From JAAFJT01 sp043772905 (lineage in GTDB: Bacteria > Bacteroidota > Bacteroidia > Chitinophagales > Saprospiraceae): a stretch of DNA of 64,000 bases. The DNA lies in NCBI GenBank assembly GCA_043772905.1, contig JAYVFS010000193.1, positions 1 through 64,000 on the forward strand. Direction: 5' to 3'. Below the pieces are notes generated by a model. The model worked only from the letters and a program-made list of their open reading frames with translations, was not told the DNA's origin and did no database searches. Positions 17,951 through 26,291 of this stretch are shown in pieces; positions within the stretch are counted from its first letter, which is position 1, and every line of letters starts with the position of its first letter. The position numbers and the translations under genes are program-made.

Positions 17951-19300
17951 ATGAATGTATTAAAAACGATTTTTACAACCCTCTCATTTTCTACTTTACT
18001 CTTCTTTTTAAGTTGCCAAACAGAAGAAAAAGCCAATCCAAACTATCAACAAGACGCAGCAAATCCAGAGTTTTTACACAAATCTTTAATAGATTTGAGT
18101 CAAGTCATCAAGCACGATTTGTTCCCACCGATGGTTGCCGCACGTATATATGCGTATGCACACATCGCCGCTTACGAAGCACTCAATGCACAGACCCCTC
18201 AGTATAACAGCCTTGCAGGGCAGTTGAAAGATATGCCCGACATGCCCAAAGCAGAAGCTGGGAAAGAGATTTGTTTGCCAATTGCAGCACTCAAAGCCTA
18301 TTTCAAAGTGGGCAAACAACTGACTTTTTCAGGCGACAGTATGGATATTCATTGGGACAGTTTGATGATTCAATTAAAGAAGGTCGGTATCCCAAAAGCT
18401 GTTTTTGAACGCTCTATCGCTTTGGGTGACACCATTGGCGGTACCGTTTTGAAATGGAGTATGGGCGACAAGTACGGCATCATTCGCTCGATGCCAAAAT
18501 ACAGCATCAAGCAGCATGACGAAACGGTTTGGCGACCAACGATGCCCGATTACGCAGATGCGCTTGAACCCAATTGGAACAAAATGCGCCCATTGTTGCT
18601 TGACTCGGCAGCGCAATTCAACCCTGTGCCACCAACACCTTTTGATACTTTAAAAACAAGTAAATTTTACAAAGAGGCTTTTGAAGTCTATAAATCGGTT
18701 GCAGACTCTACTCCTGAACGTGTCGCAACCGCTTGGTATTGGGACGATAATCCTATTGCAACACTTACCGCGGGGCATTTTATGATTGTTAGAAAAAAAT
18801 TCACGCCCACAGCACATTGGCTTTGGATGACGATGTATGCTTGTCGGGAGACAAAGAAAAATCTTTTTGAGGCATCAGAGGCTTATACAAAAGTCGCTAT
18901 CGGCTTGTTTGAGGTGTTTATCAGTTGTTGGGACACTAAATATCGCACAGAAGTCATTCGTCCAGAAACCTATATCGGCAAATACATTGAGCCACAATGG
19001 ATGCCGATACTTGTTACGCCACCATTTCCTGAATATACAAGCGGGCACTCATGTGCTTCTGGTGCCAGTTCAACGATATTGACATCTGTTTTTGGTGAAA
19101 ATACCGCTTATACAGACAGTACAGAATTGCAGTTTGGTTTAGCACCACGTCGCTTCAAATCGTTTTATGAAGCGGCAGACCAAGCAGCCGTCAGCCGAAT
19201 GTATGCAGGTATTCACTACCGCCCTGCTTGTGATGAAGGCATTACGCAGGGGCGAAATGTAGGAAAGTATGTTTTGAGTAAAATTAAAACAAAGAAATAG
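17951..19300 (+). CDS. PAP2 / vanadium haloperoxidase-like lipoprotein
   Basis: The 449-residue product starts at ATG 17951 (an in-frame GTG precedes it). It has a lipoprotein signal (LLFFLSCQ). The C-terminal half carries the three phosphatase/haloperoxidase motifs: K-YRTEVI-RP, PEYTSGHS, and SRMYAGIH followed by YRPACDEG. The third lacks an Asp exactly four residues after the His, as far as I recall a common feature of Bacteroidota members. The family binds phosphate or vanadate. The substrate here is unknown. One dispersed word encodes QTPQYNS near residue 85. It acts at the periplasmic side. Confidence 0.85.
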   Translation: MNVLKTIFTTLSFSTLLFFLSCQTEEKANPNYQQDAANPEFLHKSLIDLSQVIKHDLFPPMVAARIYAYAHIAAYEALNAQTPQYNSLAGQLKDMPDMPKAEAGKEICLPIAALKAYFKVGKQLTFSGDSMDIHWDSLMIQLKKVGIPKAVFERSIALGDTIGGTVLKWSMGDKYGIIRSMPKYSIKQHDETVWRPTMPDYADALEPNWNKMRPLLLDSAAQFNPVPPTPFDTLKTSKFYKEAFEVYKSVADSTPERVATAWYWDDNPIATLTAGHFMIVRKKFTPTAHWLWMTMYACRETKKNLFEASEAYTKVAIGLFEVFISCWDTKYRTEVIRPETYIGKYIEPQWMPILVTPPFPEYTSGHSCASGASSTILTSVFGENTAYTDSTELQFGLAPRRFKSFYEAADQAAVSRMYAGIHYRPACDEGITQGRNVGKYVLSKIKTKK

Positions 19301-19345
19301 TACCCTCTCCCAGATTTATCGAGATGTTCCATAAGTATTTAACCC

Positions 19346-19393
19346 AAAACAGTAGCCCAAAGCGTTAAATCGTTGTAGGCTACTGTTTTTTTT
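19346..19393 (+). terminator. intrinsic terminator after the PAP2-family gene
   Basis: AAAACAGTAGCC (19346-19357) pairs with GGCTACTGTTTT (19378-19389), followed by more T. Confidence 0.85.
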
Positions 19394-19478
19394 AAAGTAT
19401 TGTGCCTTGAATTGGACACTTTTTGAATAATTTTGAAGTTTTAAGATTAAAAACTATTTTTGTAAAAAAAATAACGAC

Positions 19479-19688
19479 ATGGTAGTAACATTAGAAATTG
19501 ACAATTTACAAGACTTGGCTATAATTGAGCAATTAGCCAAGCGTTTAGGCTGGGCTTTTTCAACCAATGAATCAACAGAATATCTGTTTGGAAACGAAGT
19601 CAATAAAAAAGAAAAGCGCATTTCCAACAAGAAATGCGCTTTTACTTTTTATCGCCCCCTCAGTATAATCGTCAAAAATGACCTTTAA
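19479..19688 (+). CDS. small hypothetical protein reading through a terminator-like hairpin
   Basis: The 69-residue frame begins with a plausible domain (MVVTLEIDNLQDLAIIEQLAKRLGWAF), which resembles short regulatory or antitoxin-like proteins of Bacteroidota. From about residue 47 the DNA is a perfect terminator hairpin (arms AAAAGCGCATTTC and GAAATGCGCTTTT near 19612-19644 with a T-rich tail), then a dispersed word. The second half of the frame is therefore probably not a natural protein end. A frameshift near 19600 would stop it at a TAA. Function is unknown. Confidence 0.4.
   Translation: MVVTLEIDNLQDLAIIEQLAKRLGWAFSTNESTEYLFGNEVNKKEKRISNKKCAFTFYRPLSIIVKNDL
19612..19650 (+). terminator. 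intrinsic terminator inside the small reading frame
   Basis: A 13-bp perfect stem AAAAGCGCATTTC / GAAATGCGCTTTT with a short loop is followed by ACTTTTTAT. It is strong enough to end transcription before the convergent FN3 gene. Confidence 0.8.
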
Positions 19689-19709
19689 CTAAGAGATTTA
19701 CACCTTTTT

Positions 19710-22700
19710 CTATTGTTTTTGCCACTTCTGCGTATCAACGACTTTACCGTTTGCGCGAATAACGACGAGGTAGATGCCTGTGTTGATGTTTGACAAATTA
19801 TCCAAAGTCTGCATATAGTTACCCGCTTCTTGGTTGCCACCGTCGAAACGACTAACGATTTGTCCTTGTAAATTCATCAATTCAAGTTTAACATTGGCTT
19901 CATTTTCCAATTTATAAGCCACTTGAACAAAGTCGCTGCCTGGATTTGGATAGATGCCAAACTCGCTGATATATTTTGTTTTGTCATTGAATTGAGTAGT
20001 AGCGGGTTCAATAGAAAGGCAACCCTTCGTTATGAAGGTCAGTGCTTCGCTTTCAGATAAACTTGTTGAACTGCAATTCCGCAAAACACGCCATTGATAC
20101 GTTGTGCATTTGACTAAACCGGTAATGCGAACAGGGAAACTATTAGCTGTAACAGATGTTAAAACAATTGAAGTCCAAACAGAAGTACCAGCTATACGAT
20201 ATTGTACAGTATAATATTGACCCGCAATAAAATTGAATTTTACAGCGACCTCTGTATTGTTGATAACTTCAGAAGCCAAACCTATTGTTCTTTCACAAGT
20301 TGTTGGACAGCCAAGTGTCTCAAATGTGGCGGTAACGATTTCACTGACTGATGTAGTTGAACACACTGATTTGATTTGTACTTTGTATTTTTTGCAAAGA
20401 GGTAAACCTGTTAGGGTGTAAGTATTGCCCGAAACAGCTGCATCACGTGTGAAACTACCGTCTTCACTAACTACTAAAAGTTTGAAGCTGGCTGCGACAT
20501 TTGTTGCGCCTATCCACGAGATGACAGCCGATGCATCAGTGACAGATATTCTTACATCCCTCGGTGCCGCACAAACAGCGTCACAACCAGTCGTTTTGAA
20601 TTTTTGTACTTCACTTTCAGATAAACTTGTTGCAGTACAATTTCTCAAAACACGCCACTCATAATATGTGCATTTGAGCAAACCTGTGATACGAACAGGG
20701 AAATTGTTTGCTGTTACAGCCGATAAAACTTTCGAAGTCCAAGCAGCTGTGCCTGCAACACGATATTGTACCGTATAGGATTGACCTGCAATGAAATTAA
20801 ATTTTACAGCAACCTCTGTATCATTGATAATGTCAGAAGCCAAGCCTATTGTTCTTTCACAAGTTGTTTGACAGCCAAGTGTCTCAAATTCAGCCGTTAC
20901 GATTTCACTTACTGATGTAATTGAACACACTGTTTTGACTTGTACTTTGTATTTTTTACAAAGTGCCAAACCTGTGAAAGTGAAAGTATTGCCTGTGACA
21001 GAAGCATCACGAGTGATAGTACCGTCTGCACTCACCAAAAGGAGTTTGTAATTGCCTACAACATTCGCTGCGCCTGCCCAACCGACGACAGCCGTCTCAC
21101 CTGTGACTGAAACGCGTACATCTCTCGGTGCTGTACAAACTGCGTCACAACCAGTCGTTTTGAATTTTTGAACTTCACTTTCAGATAAACTTGTTGCAGT
21201 ACAATTTCTCAAAACACGCCATTCATAGTTTGTGCATTTGAGCAAACCTGTGATGCGAACAGGAAAATTATTAGCTGTTACAGCCGATAAAACTTTCGAA
21301 GTCCAAGCAGCTGTACCTGCTACACGATATTGTACCGTATAGGATTGACCTGCAATGAAATTGAATTTTATGGATACTTCTGTATCATTCACTACTTCAG
21401 AACCTAAAACCGTTACTCTTTCACAATTTGTTGTACAGCCTCGTGTTTCAAATGTGGCGGTAACGATTTCACTTACTGATGTATTCGAACACACTGTTTT
21501 GACCTGTACTTTGTATTTTTTGCAAAGTGCCAAGCCTGTTATAGTGTAAGTATTGCCCGAAACAGCCGCTTCCCGCGTGAAACTACCGTCTTCACTAACC
21601 ACCAACAGCTTGTAATTCGCTGCAACATTAGTTGCGCCTATCCAAGAGATGACAGCCGTCGCATCAGAAACCGATACTCTAATATCTCTCGGTACTGCAC
21701 AAACAGCCGCACAACCTAAGGTTTTGAAACGCATAGGTACGCTCCAAACACTGCTTGATGTTGTTGTACAATTCGCTTTCACACGATAAGCATACCATGA
21801 ACAAGTCGCCAAACCTGTTAAACGATATGTGTTCTCACGAACACCTGCAACGGTGTGCCATTCTGTATCGTTTGGTCCCATCCATTGAATATCGTAGGAA
21901 ATATTACCCGCAACAGCATCCCATTTCAAAGAAGCACCACCATCCGTTGCCACAACGCTCAAACGACTTGGCGCAAGGCAGCGAGGACACCCCTCAGTAT
22001 GAACCGAAATATCGGCACTCCATTCGCTGTAAACAGCCGATGTGCTGGTCGCAGAACTGCAAATGCTGCGGACTTTAAATTTATAAGTTTTGCAACTTTC
22101 AACGTTTGCTAATCGCAAAGTATTTGTTGTTACTGTTACTGTTTGGGCTGGTGAATCGCCCGCAGTGTACATCACTTCATAAGCCCTTGCGCCTGTGGAT
22201 GCCCAAACAACATAGGCATTGCTACGGTCTGACGCAACCACTGCACGCAGTTCACGCGGTGTGCTACAAGGTGCGACACAACCTGAAGTTTTGAACTTCG
22301 CAGATGTACTAAACTCACTCAATGCAGCATTTGTGCAACTTGATTTTACTCGAAACTCATAGATATTACAAGGCAGTAAATCATTGATAATCAACGAGTT
22401 TGTTGTAGCTGTTTGGGTTTTCCAATCAGCACTGCTCGCAACTTTCCATTGAACAGTGTAAACAGAACCCGCTACGCCAGGCGACCAATTTAGTGAAGCC
22501 ATCGTCTCGCGGGGGGCAGCAAAAAGTCCTGAAGGTGCTCGACAAGGCTCGACGCATCCTGTTGTGTGGAATTCCGAAGTCTTCCAATCACTCACTTCAT
22601 TAGCTGAACAATTAGCACGTAGGCGAACCACGTAACATTGACATGAAGTAAGGTTGCGAATGATGTATTCGCCTTTATCACTGGTGCTTGTCCCCGTCGT

Positions 22701-22916
22701 CAAGTTATTGACAGTCGTCCAAGCAGTCACGCTACAAGAGCGATATTCGAGGGTATAACTGGCTGCACCAGTGGCGTTCCAACTGATATTTGTAGATGTA
22801 GCATCTATGGAACGTGCAGCTATAGTAGCTGCACTACAAACAAGTTCTGGTGTATCTTGTGCAGATGCCATGAGACTTGAAAGCACTAAACAAAGAAAAA
22901 GTATGACTTTTTTCAT
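19710..22916 (-). CDS. secreted multi-FN3 protein with type IX secretion sorting domain
   Basis: The 1068-residue product has a signal peptide (MKKVILFLCLVLSSLMASAQ) and about ten fibronectin-III domains, each ending in a TxGC motif (TTGC, TSGC, TEGC, TLGC, TRGC and so on) with paired cysteines. The last ~85 residues are a T9SS type A sorting domain (FGIYPNPGSDFVQVAYKL ... GIYLVVIRANGKVV). It should be exported by type IX secretion and attached to the surface. Domains 5-10 are three near-identical copies of a two-domain module. A dispersed word supplies the TEGC of the third motif only. A role in adhesion is inferred. Confidence 0.93.
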   Translation of the reverse strand: MKKVILFLCLVLSSLMASAQDTPELVCSAATIAARSIDATSTNISWNATGAASYTLEYRSCSVTAWTTVNNLTTGTSTSDKGEYIIRNLTSCQCYVVRLRANCSANEVSDWKTSEFHTTGCVEPCRAPSGLFAAPRETMASLNWSPGVAGSVYTVQWKVASSADWKTQTATTNSLIINDLLPCNIYEFRVKSSCTNAALSEFSTSAKFKTSGCVAPCSTPRELRAVVASDRSNAYVVWASTGARAYEVMYTAGDSPAQTVTVTTNTLRLANVESCKTYKFKVRSICSSATSTSAVYSEWSADISVHTEGCPRCLAPSRLSVVATDGGASLKWDAVAGNISYDIQWMGPNDTEWHTVAGVRENTYRLTGLATCSWYAYRVKANCTTTSSSVWSVPMRFKTLGCAAVCAVPRDIRVSVSDATAVISWIGATNVAANYKLLVVSEDGSFTREAAVSGNTYTITGLALCKKYKVQVKTVCSNTSVSEIVTATFETRGCTTNCERVTVLGSEVVNDTEVSIKFNFIAGQSYTVQYRVAGTAAWTSKVLSAVTANNFPVRITGLLKCTNYEWRVLRNCTATSLSESEVQKFKTTGCDAVCTAPRDVRVSVTGETAVVGWAGAANVVGNYKLLLVSADGTITRDASVTGNTFTFTGLALCKKYKVQVKTVCSITSVSEIVTAEFETLGCQTTCERTIGLASDIINDTEVAVKFNFIAGQSYTVQYRVAGTAAWTSKVLSAVTANNFPVRITGLLKCTYYEWRVLRNCTATSLSESEVQKFKTTGCDAVCAAPRDVRISVTDASAVISWIGATNVAASFKLLVVSEDGSFTRDAAVSGNTYTLTGLPLCKKYKVQIKSVCSTTSVSEIVTATFETLGCPTTCERTIGLASEVINNTEVAVKFNFIAGQYYTVQYRIAGTSVWTSIVLTSVTANSFPVRITGLVKCTTYQWRVLRNCSSTSLSESEALTFITKGCLSIEPATTQFNDKTKYISEFGIYPNPGSDFVQVAYKLENEANVKLELMNLQGQIVSRFDGGNQEAGNYMQTLDNLSNINTGIYLVVIRANGKVVDTQKWQKQ
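20035..21727 (-). repeat. three tandem copies of a 564-bp coding module
   Basis: The landmark TCAGATAAACTTGTTG recurs at 20053, 20617 and 21181, exactly 564 bases (188 codons) apart. Each copy encodes two FN3 domains. The middle and right copies are almost identical, implying recent expansion or conversion. Outer edges are approximate. Confidence 0.9.
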
Positions 22917-23129
22917 TTTAGAATTTGACTATTAATTAATATGGTTATTTATGTATCGTTTATTGAATGTAAGTTGTATTTAAGTATTGGGATAAATTAA
23001 ATCAGTATCAAATATATTTTCATAAAGTATTGATTTTCAGTCAATAAATTTAAGTAAGGTTTGAAACTCACCCAAATGTTTACCAATTATTGTTGTCACT
23101 ACACTTAAAAAATCAAAAAAAAGGCCTTA

Positions 23130-23142
23130 ATACTGAGGGGGG
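23130..23142 (+). repeat. dispersed word copy, intergenic
   Basis: ATACTGAGGGGGG in the gap between the FN3 gene and serA. Its immediate flanks TAATAC and GTATTA also form a 6-bp inverted repeat around the G run. Confidence 0.9.
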
Positions 23143-23437
23143 TATTATCGAAAAAGGGAGTCATGAAAAAAGTGTTTTTTAAATTACTTTAGGTAGGTCT
23201 GTTCACGATGGACTTTGTTTGTTTAGGGCAACAAAATTATGCCCTTTTATACATATCTACTTCAAGTTTTTTCACATTTATTTTCTTTTAATAGCCGCTA
23301 AATATAAAGAGCCAGTACTACCATTTTTCGCTGCTTACATTTTGATTTTTTTCAAAATAAATAACATACTCCTTGTTAATGACATCTTTTTGATAAACAA
23401 CTTTTAGGATTTTGTATAAAAGGAATAGGTATTGACG

Positions 23438-23445
23438 TACATTTG
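23438..23445 (+). promoter_or_regulatory. candidate promoter for serA
   Basis: TACATTTG matches TAnnTTTG. A TTTG lies at 23411-23414, 23 bases upstream, slightly wider than the usual -33 spacing. Confidence 0.45.
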
Positions 23446-23450
23446 CACCG

Positions 23451-23495
23451 TTTTTTGATTGATTATTGAATTTTGCCTAATAATCAATCGAAAAA
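23451..23495 (+). promoter_or_regulatory. leader hairpin upstream of serA
   Basis: TTTTTTGATTGATTATT pairs with AATAATCAATCGAAAAA (one mismatch) in the 5' leader, just after the promoter box and 54 bases before the start codon. It could be an RNA-level control element or a stabilising stem. Confidence 0.45.
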
Positions 23496-23548
23496 CTGCC
23501 AATTTTTTATCACATTTATATTCTACATAAATCACAACACGACTTATT

Positions 23549-24502
23549 ATGGTAAAGATTCTTGTAAACGACGGCATCGAAGCCGACGGTAAATTAATCC
23601 TCGAAGATGCAGGTTACGAAGTCAGCACGACAACAGTACCCCAAGAGGAACTAATGAAAGAGCTGCCCAATTACGATGTTATTATCGTCCGTTCGGCAAC
23701 AAAAGTGCGTAAAGACCTTATTGATGCTTGTCCAAACCTTAAAATCATCGCACGTGGTGGTGTCGGTACAGACAATATTGATGTGGAGTACGCCCGTTCA
23801 AAAGGCATCGAAATCATCACAACGCCAGCAGCATCTTCTCAATCGGTTGCAGAATTGGCAATGGGACATATTTTCTCCCTAACCCGTTTTTTGCACCGTT
23901 CAAACCGTGAAATGGCGACAGGTGATTTCAAAAAACTCAAATCGGCTTATGCACAAGGCATTCAACTGAAAGGCAAAACTTTGGGTATCGTTGGTTTCGG
24001 TCGCATCGGACAGGAATTGGCGCGCATCGCTCTTGCTATCGGCATGGATGTTTTAGTAAGCGATCCTTTTATCAAAGAAACAGATTTGACGATTGGTTTG
24101 TACAATTCAAAAGACGTGAAATTGAGCATTCACCTCAGCTCATATCCATTGGCAGAGGTCTTGAAAAAAGCGGATTTCATCAGCCTTCACACCCCTGCCC
24201 TCGCAAGACCGCTTATCGGTGCAGAGGAAATGGCAATGATGAAAGACGGTGCTATCATAATCAATTGCGCACGTGGTGGCGTTGTTGATGAAGATGCATT
24301 ATTGGCAGCTTTGGAAAGCGGTAAAATCGGAGGTGCAGGTCTCGATGCATTTATAAACGAGCCGAATCCACGTGCTGATTTACTGAACCACCCGCGTATT
24401 TCTGTTTCTCCACATATTGGTGCTGCAACTTTGGAAGCACAAGCGAATATCGGTTTGGAATTGGCGGATAAAATCATCGCTTTTTTCGGTGACGATAAGT
24501 AA
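23549..24502 (+). CDS. serA: D-3-phosphoglycerate dehydrogenase (2-hydroxyacid dehydrogenase family)
   Basis: The 317-residue product is a short-form enzyme with no ACT domain. It likely oxidises 3-phosphoglycerate to 3-phosphohydroxypyruvate, the first step of serine synthesis. The NAD-binding GIVGFGRIGQELA lies near residues 147-159, with the substrate-side ARGGVGTDNID and the catalytic His in SPHIGAAT. Family membership is certain. The exact 2-hydroxyacid substrate is less so, though Bacteroidota SerA is often this length. It is transcribed singly, with its own promoter box and terminator. Confidence 0.85.
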   Translation: MVKILVNDGIEADGKLILEDAGYEVSTTTVPQEELMKELPNYDVIIVRSATKVRKDLIDACPNLKIIARGGVGTDNIDVEYARSKGIEIITTPAASSQSVAELAMGHIFSLTRFLHRSNREMATGDFKKLKSAYAQGIQLKGKTLGIVGFGRIGQELARIALAIGMDVLVSDPFIKETDLTIGLYNSKDVKLSIHLSSYPLAEVLKKADFISLHTPALARPLIGAEEMAMMKDGAIIINCARGGVVDEDALLAALESGKIGGAGLDAFINEPNPRADLLNHPRISVSPHIGAATLEAQANIGLELADKIIAFFGDDK

Positions 24503-24514
24503 TTTTTGAATAAA

Positions 24515-24525
24515 ATACTGAGGGG
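24515..24525 (+). repeat. dispersed word copy, intergenic
   Basis: Exact ATACTGAGGGG between the serA stop codon and its terminator. Confidence 0.9.
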
Positions 24526-24543
24526 TATGCGACTCCAATAAAG

Positions 24544-24585
24544 AACAGCCGTTCTCAAACTTCGATTCGAGAATGGCTGTTTTTT
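24544..24585 (+). terminator. serA terminator
   Basis: AACAGCCGTTCTC (24544-24556) pairs with GAGAATGGCTGTT (24569-24581, one G-T pair), followed by a T run. Confidence 0.9.
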
Positions 24586-24643
24586 GTGTAAACTTTTGAG
24601 TTTTTTGTACATTGCGCTTTTATTAAACAATTAGTATTGACAC

Positions 24644-25672
24644 ATGGATGTTTTCGACATAATTCTAACAAAAAAGCCCGATACAGCCCATCGCCAAGTT
24701 GAACACACCTTGAGCGTTAGTCAATCGTATGAACAAAAAAGTAAAAGAAAAATAGAAAAAAGTACAAAAAAAGCTGCCAAACCTTTTTTAAAATGGGCAG
24801 GTGGTAAAACGCAACTCATCAACGACATAAAAAAATCATTACCACAAGTAACGCACAACAAATTTACGTATATCGAACCGTTTGTCGGCAGTGGCGCAGT
24901 GTTGTTTTGGATGTTGGACCATTTTCCAAATATCGAAAGAGCCGTCATCAATGACATCAATGAAGACTTGATAAATACCTACAAAACCATTGCTTCAAAG
25001 CCCCATGAATTGATTTCTATCCTTCAATACATTCAAGATGAATATTATGCCTTAGGCAATAAAGAAGAAGAAAAGAGTCAATATTACTACCAAAAAAGAG
25101 AATTATTTAATACCCGCAATACAGAAAAAAGCACACAAGCGGCTTTGTTTATATTTTTAAACCGTACGTGTTTCAATGGTTTATACAGAGTCAATAAAAG
25201 CAATGGGTTCAATGTCCCCATGGGTTCTTATATCAAACCTATGATTTGCAACGAGCCCAATATATTAGCAGTGCATCAAGCATTACAAAAAGTGGACATC
25301 CTTTGTGGCGACTATGAAAAAACATTGTACAAAGCCGATGAAAATAGTTTTTTTTACTTCGACCCACCTTACAAAGCCCTTACTCAAACCTCGAATTTTA
25401 ATTCCTATTCAGCAGACGTTTTTAATGATGATGAACAAATTAGATTGAGAAATTTTTGTTCAAAATTAGATGCGTTGGGTCATAAATGGATGTTGAGCAA
25501 TTCAGATGTGAAAAATGTGAACGCCAACGATAATTTTTTCGATGACATCTATGCCGAATTTGAAATTGCAAGGGTTAAAGCCAAAAGGAGTATCAATTCA
25601 AATCCTGAAAAAAGAGGCGAGTTAAGCGAACTTTTAATAACCAATTACCCTAACAGGCTGTTAATGATATGA
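24644..25672 (+). CDS. dam: Dam-type adenine-N6 DNA methyltransferase of a restriction-modification system
   Basis: The 342-residue product is a D12-class enzyme. Motif I is KPFLKWAGGKTQLI, followed by YIEPFVGSGAVLFWML. The catalytic motif is FYFDPPYKAL, with FNVPMGSY and WMLSNSD also typical of Dam/DpnM relatives. The first ~45 residues are a charged extension. Family and companions suggest GATC as target, where it would methylate the adenine and protect host DNA. Its stop overlaps the next start (ATGA at 25669-25672), so methylase and nuclease are coupled. GATC is rare in this window, which supports the assignment. Confidence 0.88.
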   Translation: MDVFDIILTKKPDTAHRQVEHTLSVSQSYEQKSKRKIEKSTKKAAKPFLKWAGGKTQLINDIKKSLPQVTHNKFTYIEPFVGSGAVLFWMLDHFPNIERAVINDINEDLINTYKTIASKPHELISILQYIQDEYYALGNKEEEKSQYYYQKRELFNTRNTEKSTQAALFIFLNRTCFNGLYRVNKSNGFNVPMGSYIKPMICNEPNILAVHQALQKVDILCGDYEKTLYKADENSFFYFDPPYKALTQTSNFNSYSADVFNDDEQIRLRNFCSKLDALGHKWMLSNSDVKNVNANDNFFDDIYAEFEIARVKAKRSINSNPEKRGELSELLITNYPNRLLMI

Positions 25673-26196
25673 TTTTTCAAGGAAAAGGCGGTGCAAATAC
25701 GAAAACAGGTTTAGCATTTGAAGGCAAAACTGATTTGTCGGAGTTTTTAGCGAGTCAGAAAGGATACACTATTTTTGATGATAAAGTCTTTTTCGACCAT
25801 GAAATCGTAGGCAGAATATTCAAAAAGCACAGCTTTTATCATTTTCTTGCAGACTTAGGGATTAATTGGAAAAAAATCATTTCTAAACAATTGCTGCCCG
25901 ACGACGGTATTTTTGTACCCATTGCAAATACCTTGTTCATCATCGAATGTAAATTTCAACAAGTATCGGGTTCAGTTGATGAAAAACTTCAGACCTGCGA
26001 TTTTAAGCGGAAGCAATACCAAAAGTTGATGTCCAAAGCCAATATCGAAGTAGAATACATGTATTTGTTGAACGATTGGTTTAAAAAACCTGAATACAAA
26101 GACGTTTTGAAATACATTCACAGCGTGGGCTGTCATTATTTTTTTGAGTTTATACCTTTGTCAAAATTAGGTTTGCCTGATCCTGAAAGCGATTAA
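25669..26196 (+). CDS. type II restriction endonuclease, PD-(D/E)XK fold
   Basis: The 175-residue product opens with GGANTKTGLAFEGKTDL and has a nuclease core LLPDDGIFVPI ... LFIIECKFQ, that is PD followed by E-C-K (about residues 79-97). It is followed by VDEKLQTCDFKRKQYQKL, probably DNA-contacting. It is much shorter than DpnII and not obviously its homologue. Between two GATC-type methylases it is most likely the cognate nuclease cutting unmethylated GATC. It is translationally coupled to the Dam gene in front. Confidence 0.82.
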   Translation: MIFQGKGGANTKTGLAFEGKTDLSEFLASQKGYTIFDDKVFFDHEIVGRIFKKHSFYHFLADLGINWKKIISKQLLPDDGIFVPIANTLFIIECKFQQVSGSVDEKLQTCDFKRKQYQKLMSKANIEVEYMYLLNDWFKKPEYKDVLKYIHSVGCHYFFEFIPLSKLGLPDPESD

Positions 26197-26207
26197 TCCA
26201 GATTTTA

Positions 26208-26220
26208 CCCCCCTCAGTAT
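26208..26220 (-). repeat. dispersed word copy, intergenic
   Basis: ATACTGAGGGGGG on the minus strand, in the 95-base gap between the nuclease and the second methylase of the R-M system. Confidence 0.9.
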
Positions 26221-26291
26221 TTTATCGTTTTTTGTCCCATTTAAACGCCTTTTTCTAAAAATAAACATTTCCTCATTCGACATCTCAAATT

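Larger units (their letters stand above)
22917..23548. other. 632-base intergenic region upstream of serA
   Basis: There is no convincing gene; a 62-codon open frame at 23219-23407 is AT-rich and lacks protein-like composition. The region holds a dispersed word (23130), a candidate -7 box (23438) and a leader hairpin (23451-23495). The rest is AT-rich and shows nothing else. Confidence 0.6.

Noticed and set aside
18950..19240. Loss of a catalytic Asp in the PAP2-family protein (H followed by YRPACD rather than HxxxD)
   Set aside because: I recall HYRPA-type motifs as common in Bacteroidota members, so this is probably a subfamily trait and not an inactivation.
23219..23407. 62-codon open frame upstream of serA
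   Set aside because: AT-rich, low-complexity translation, no start signal or domain, and it crosses a promoter region. Not called as a gene.
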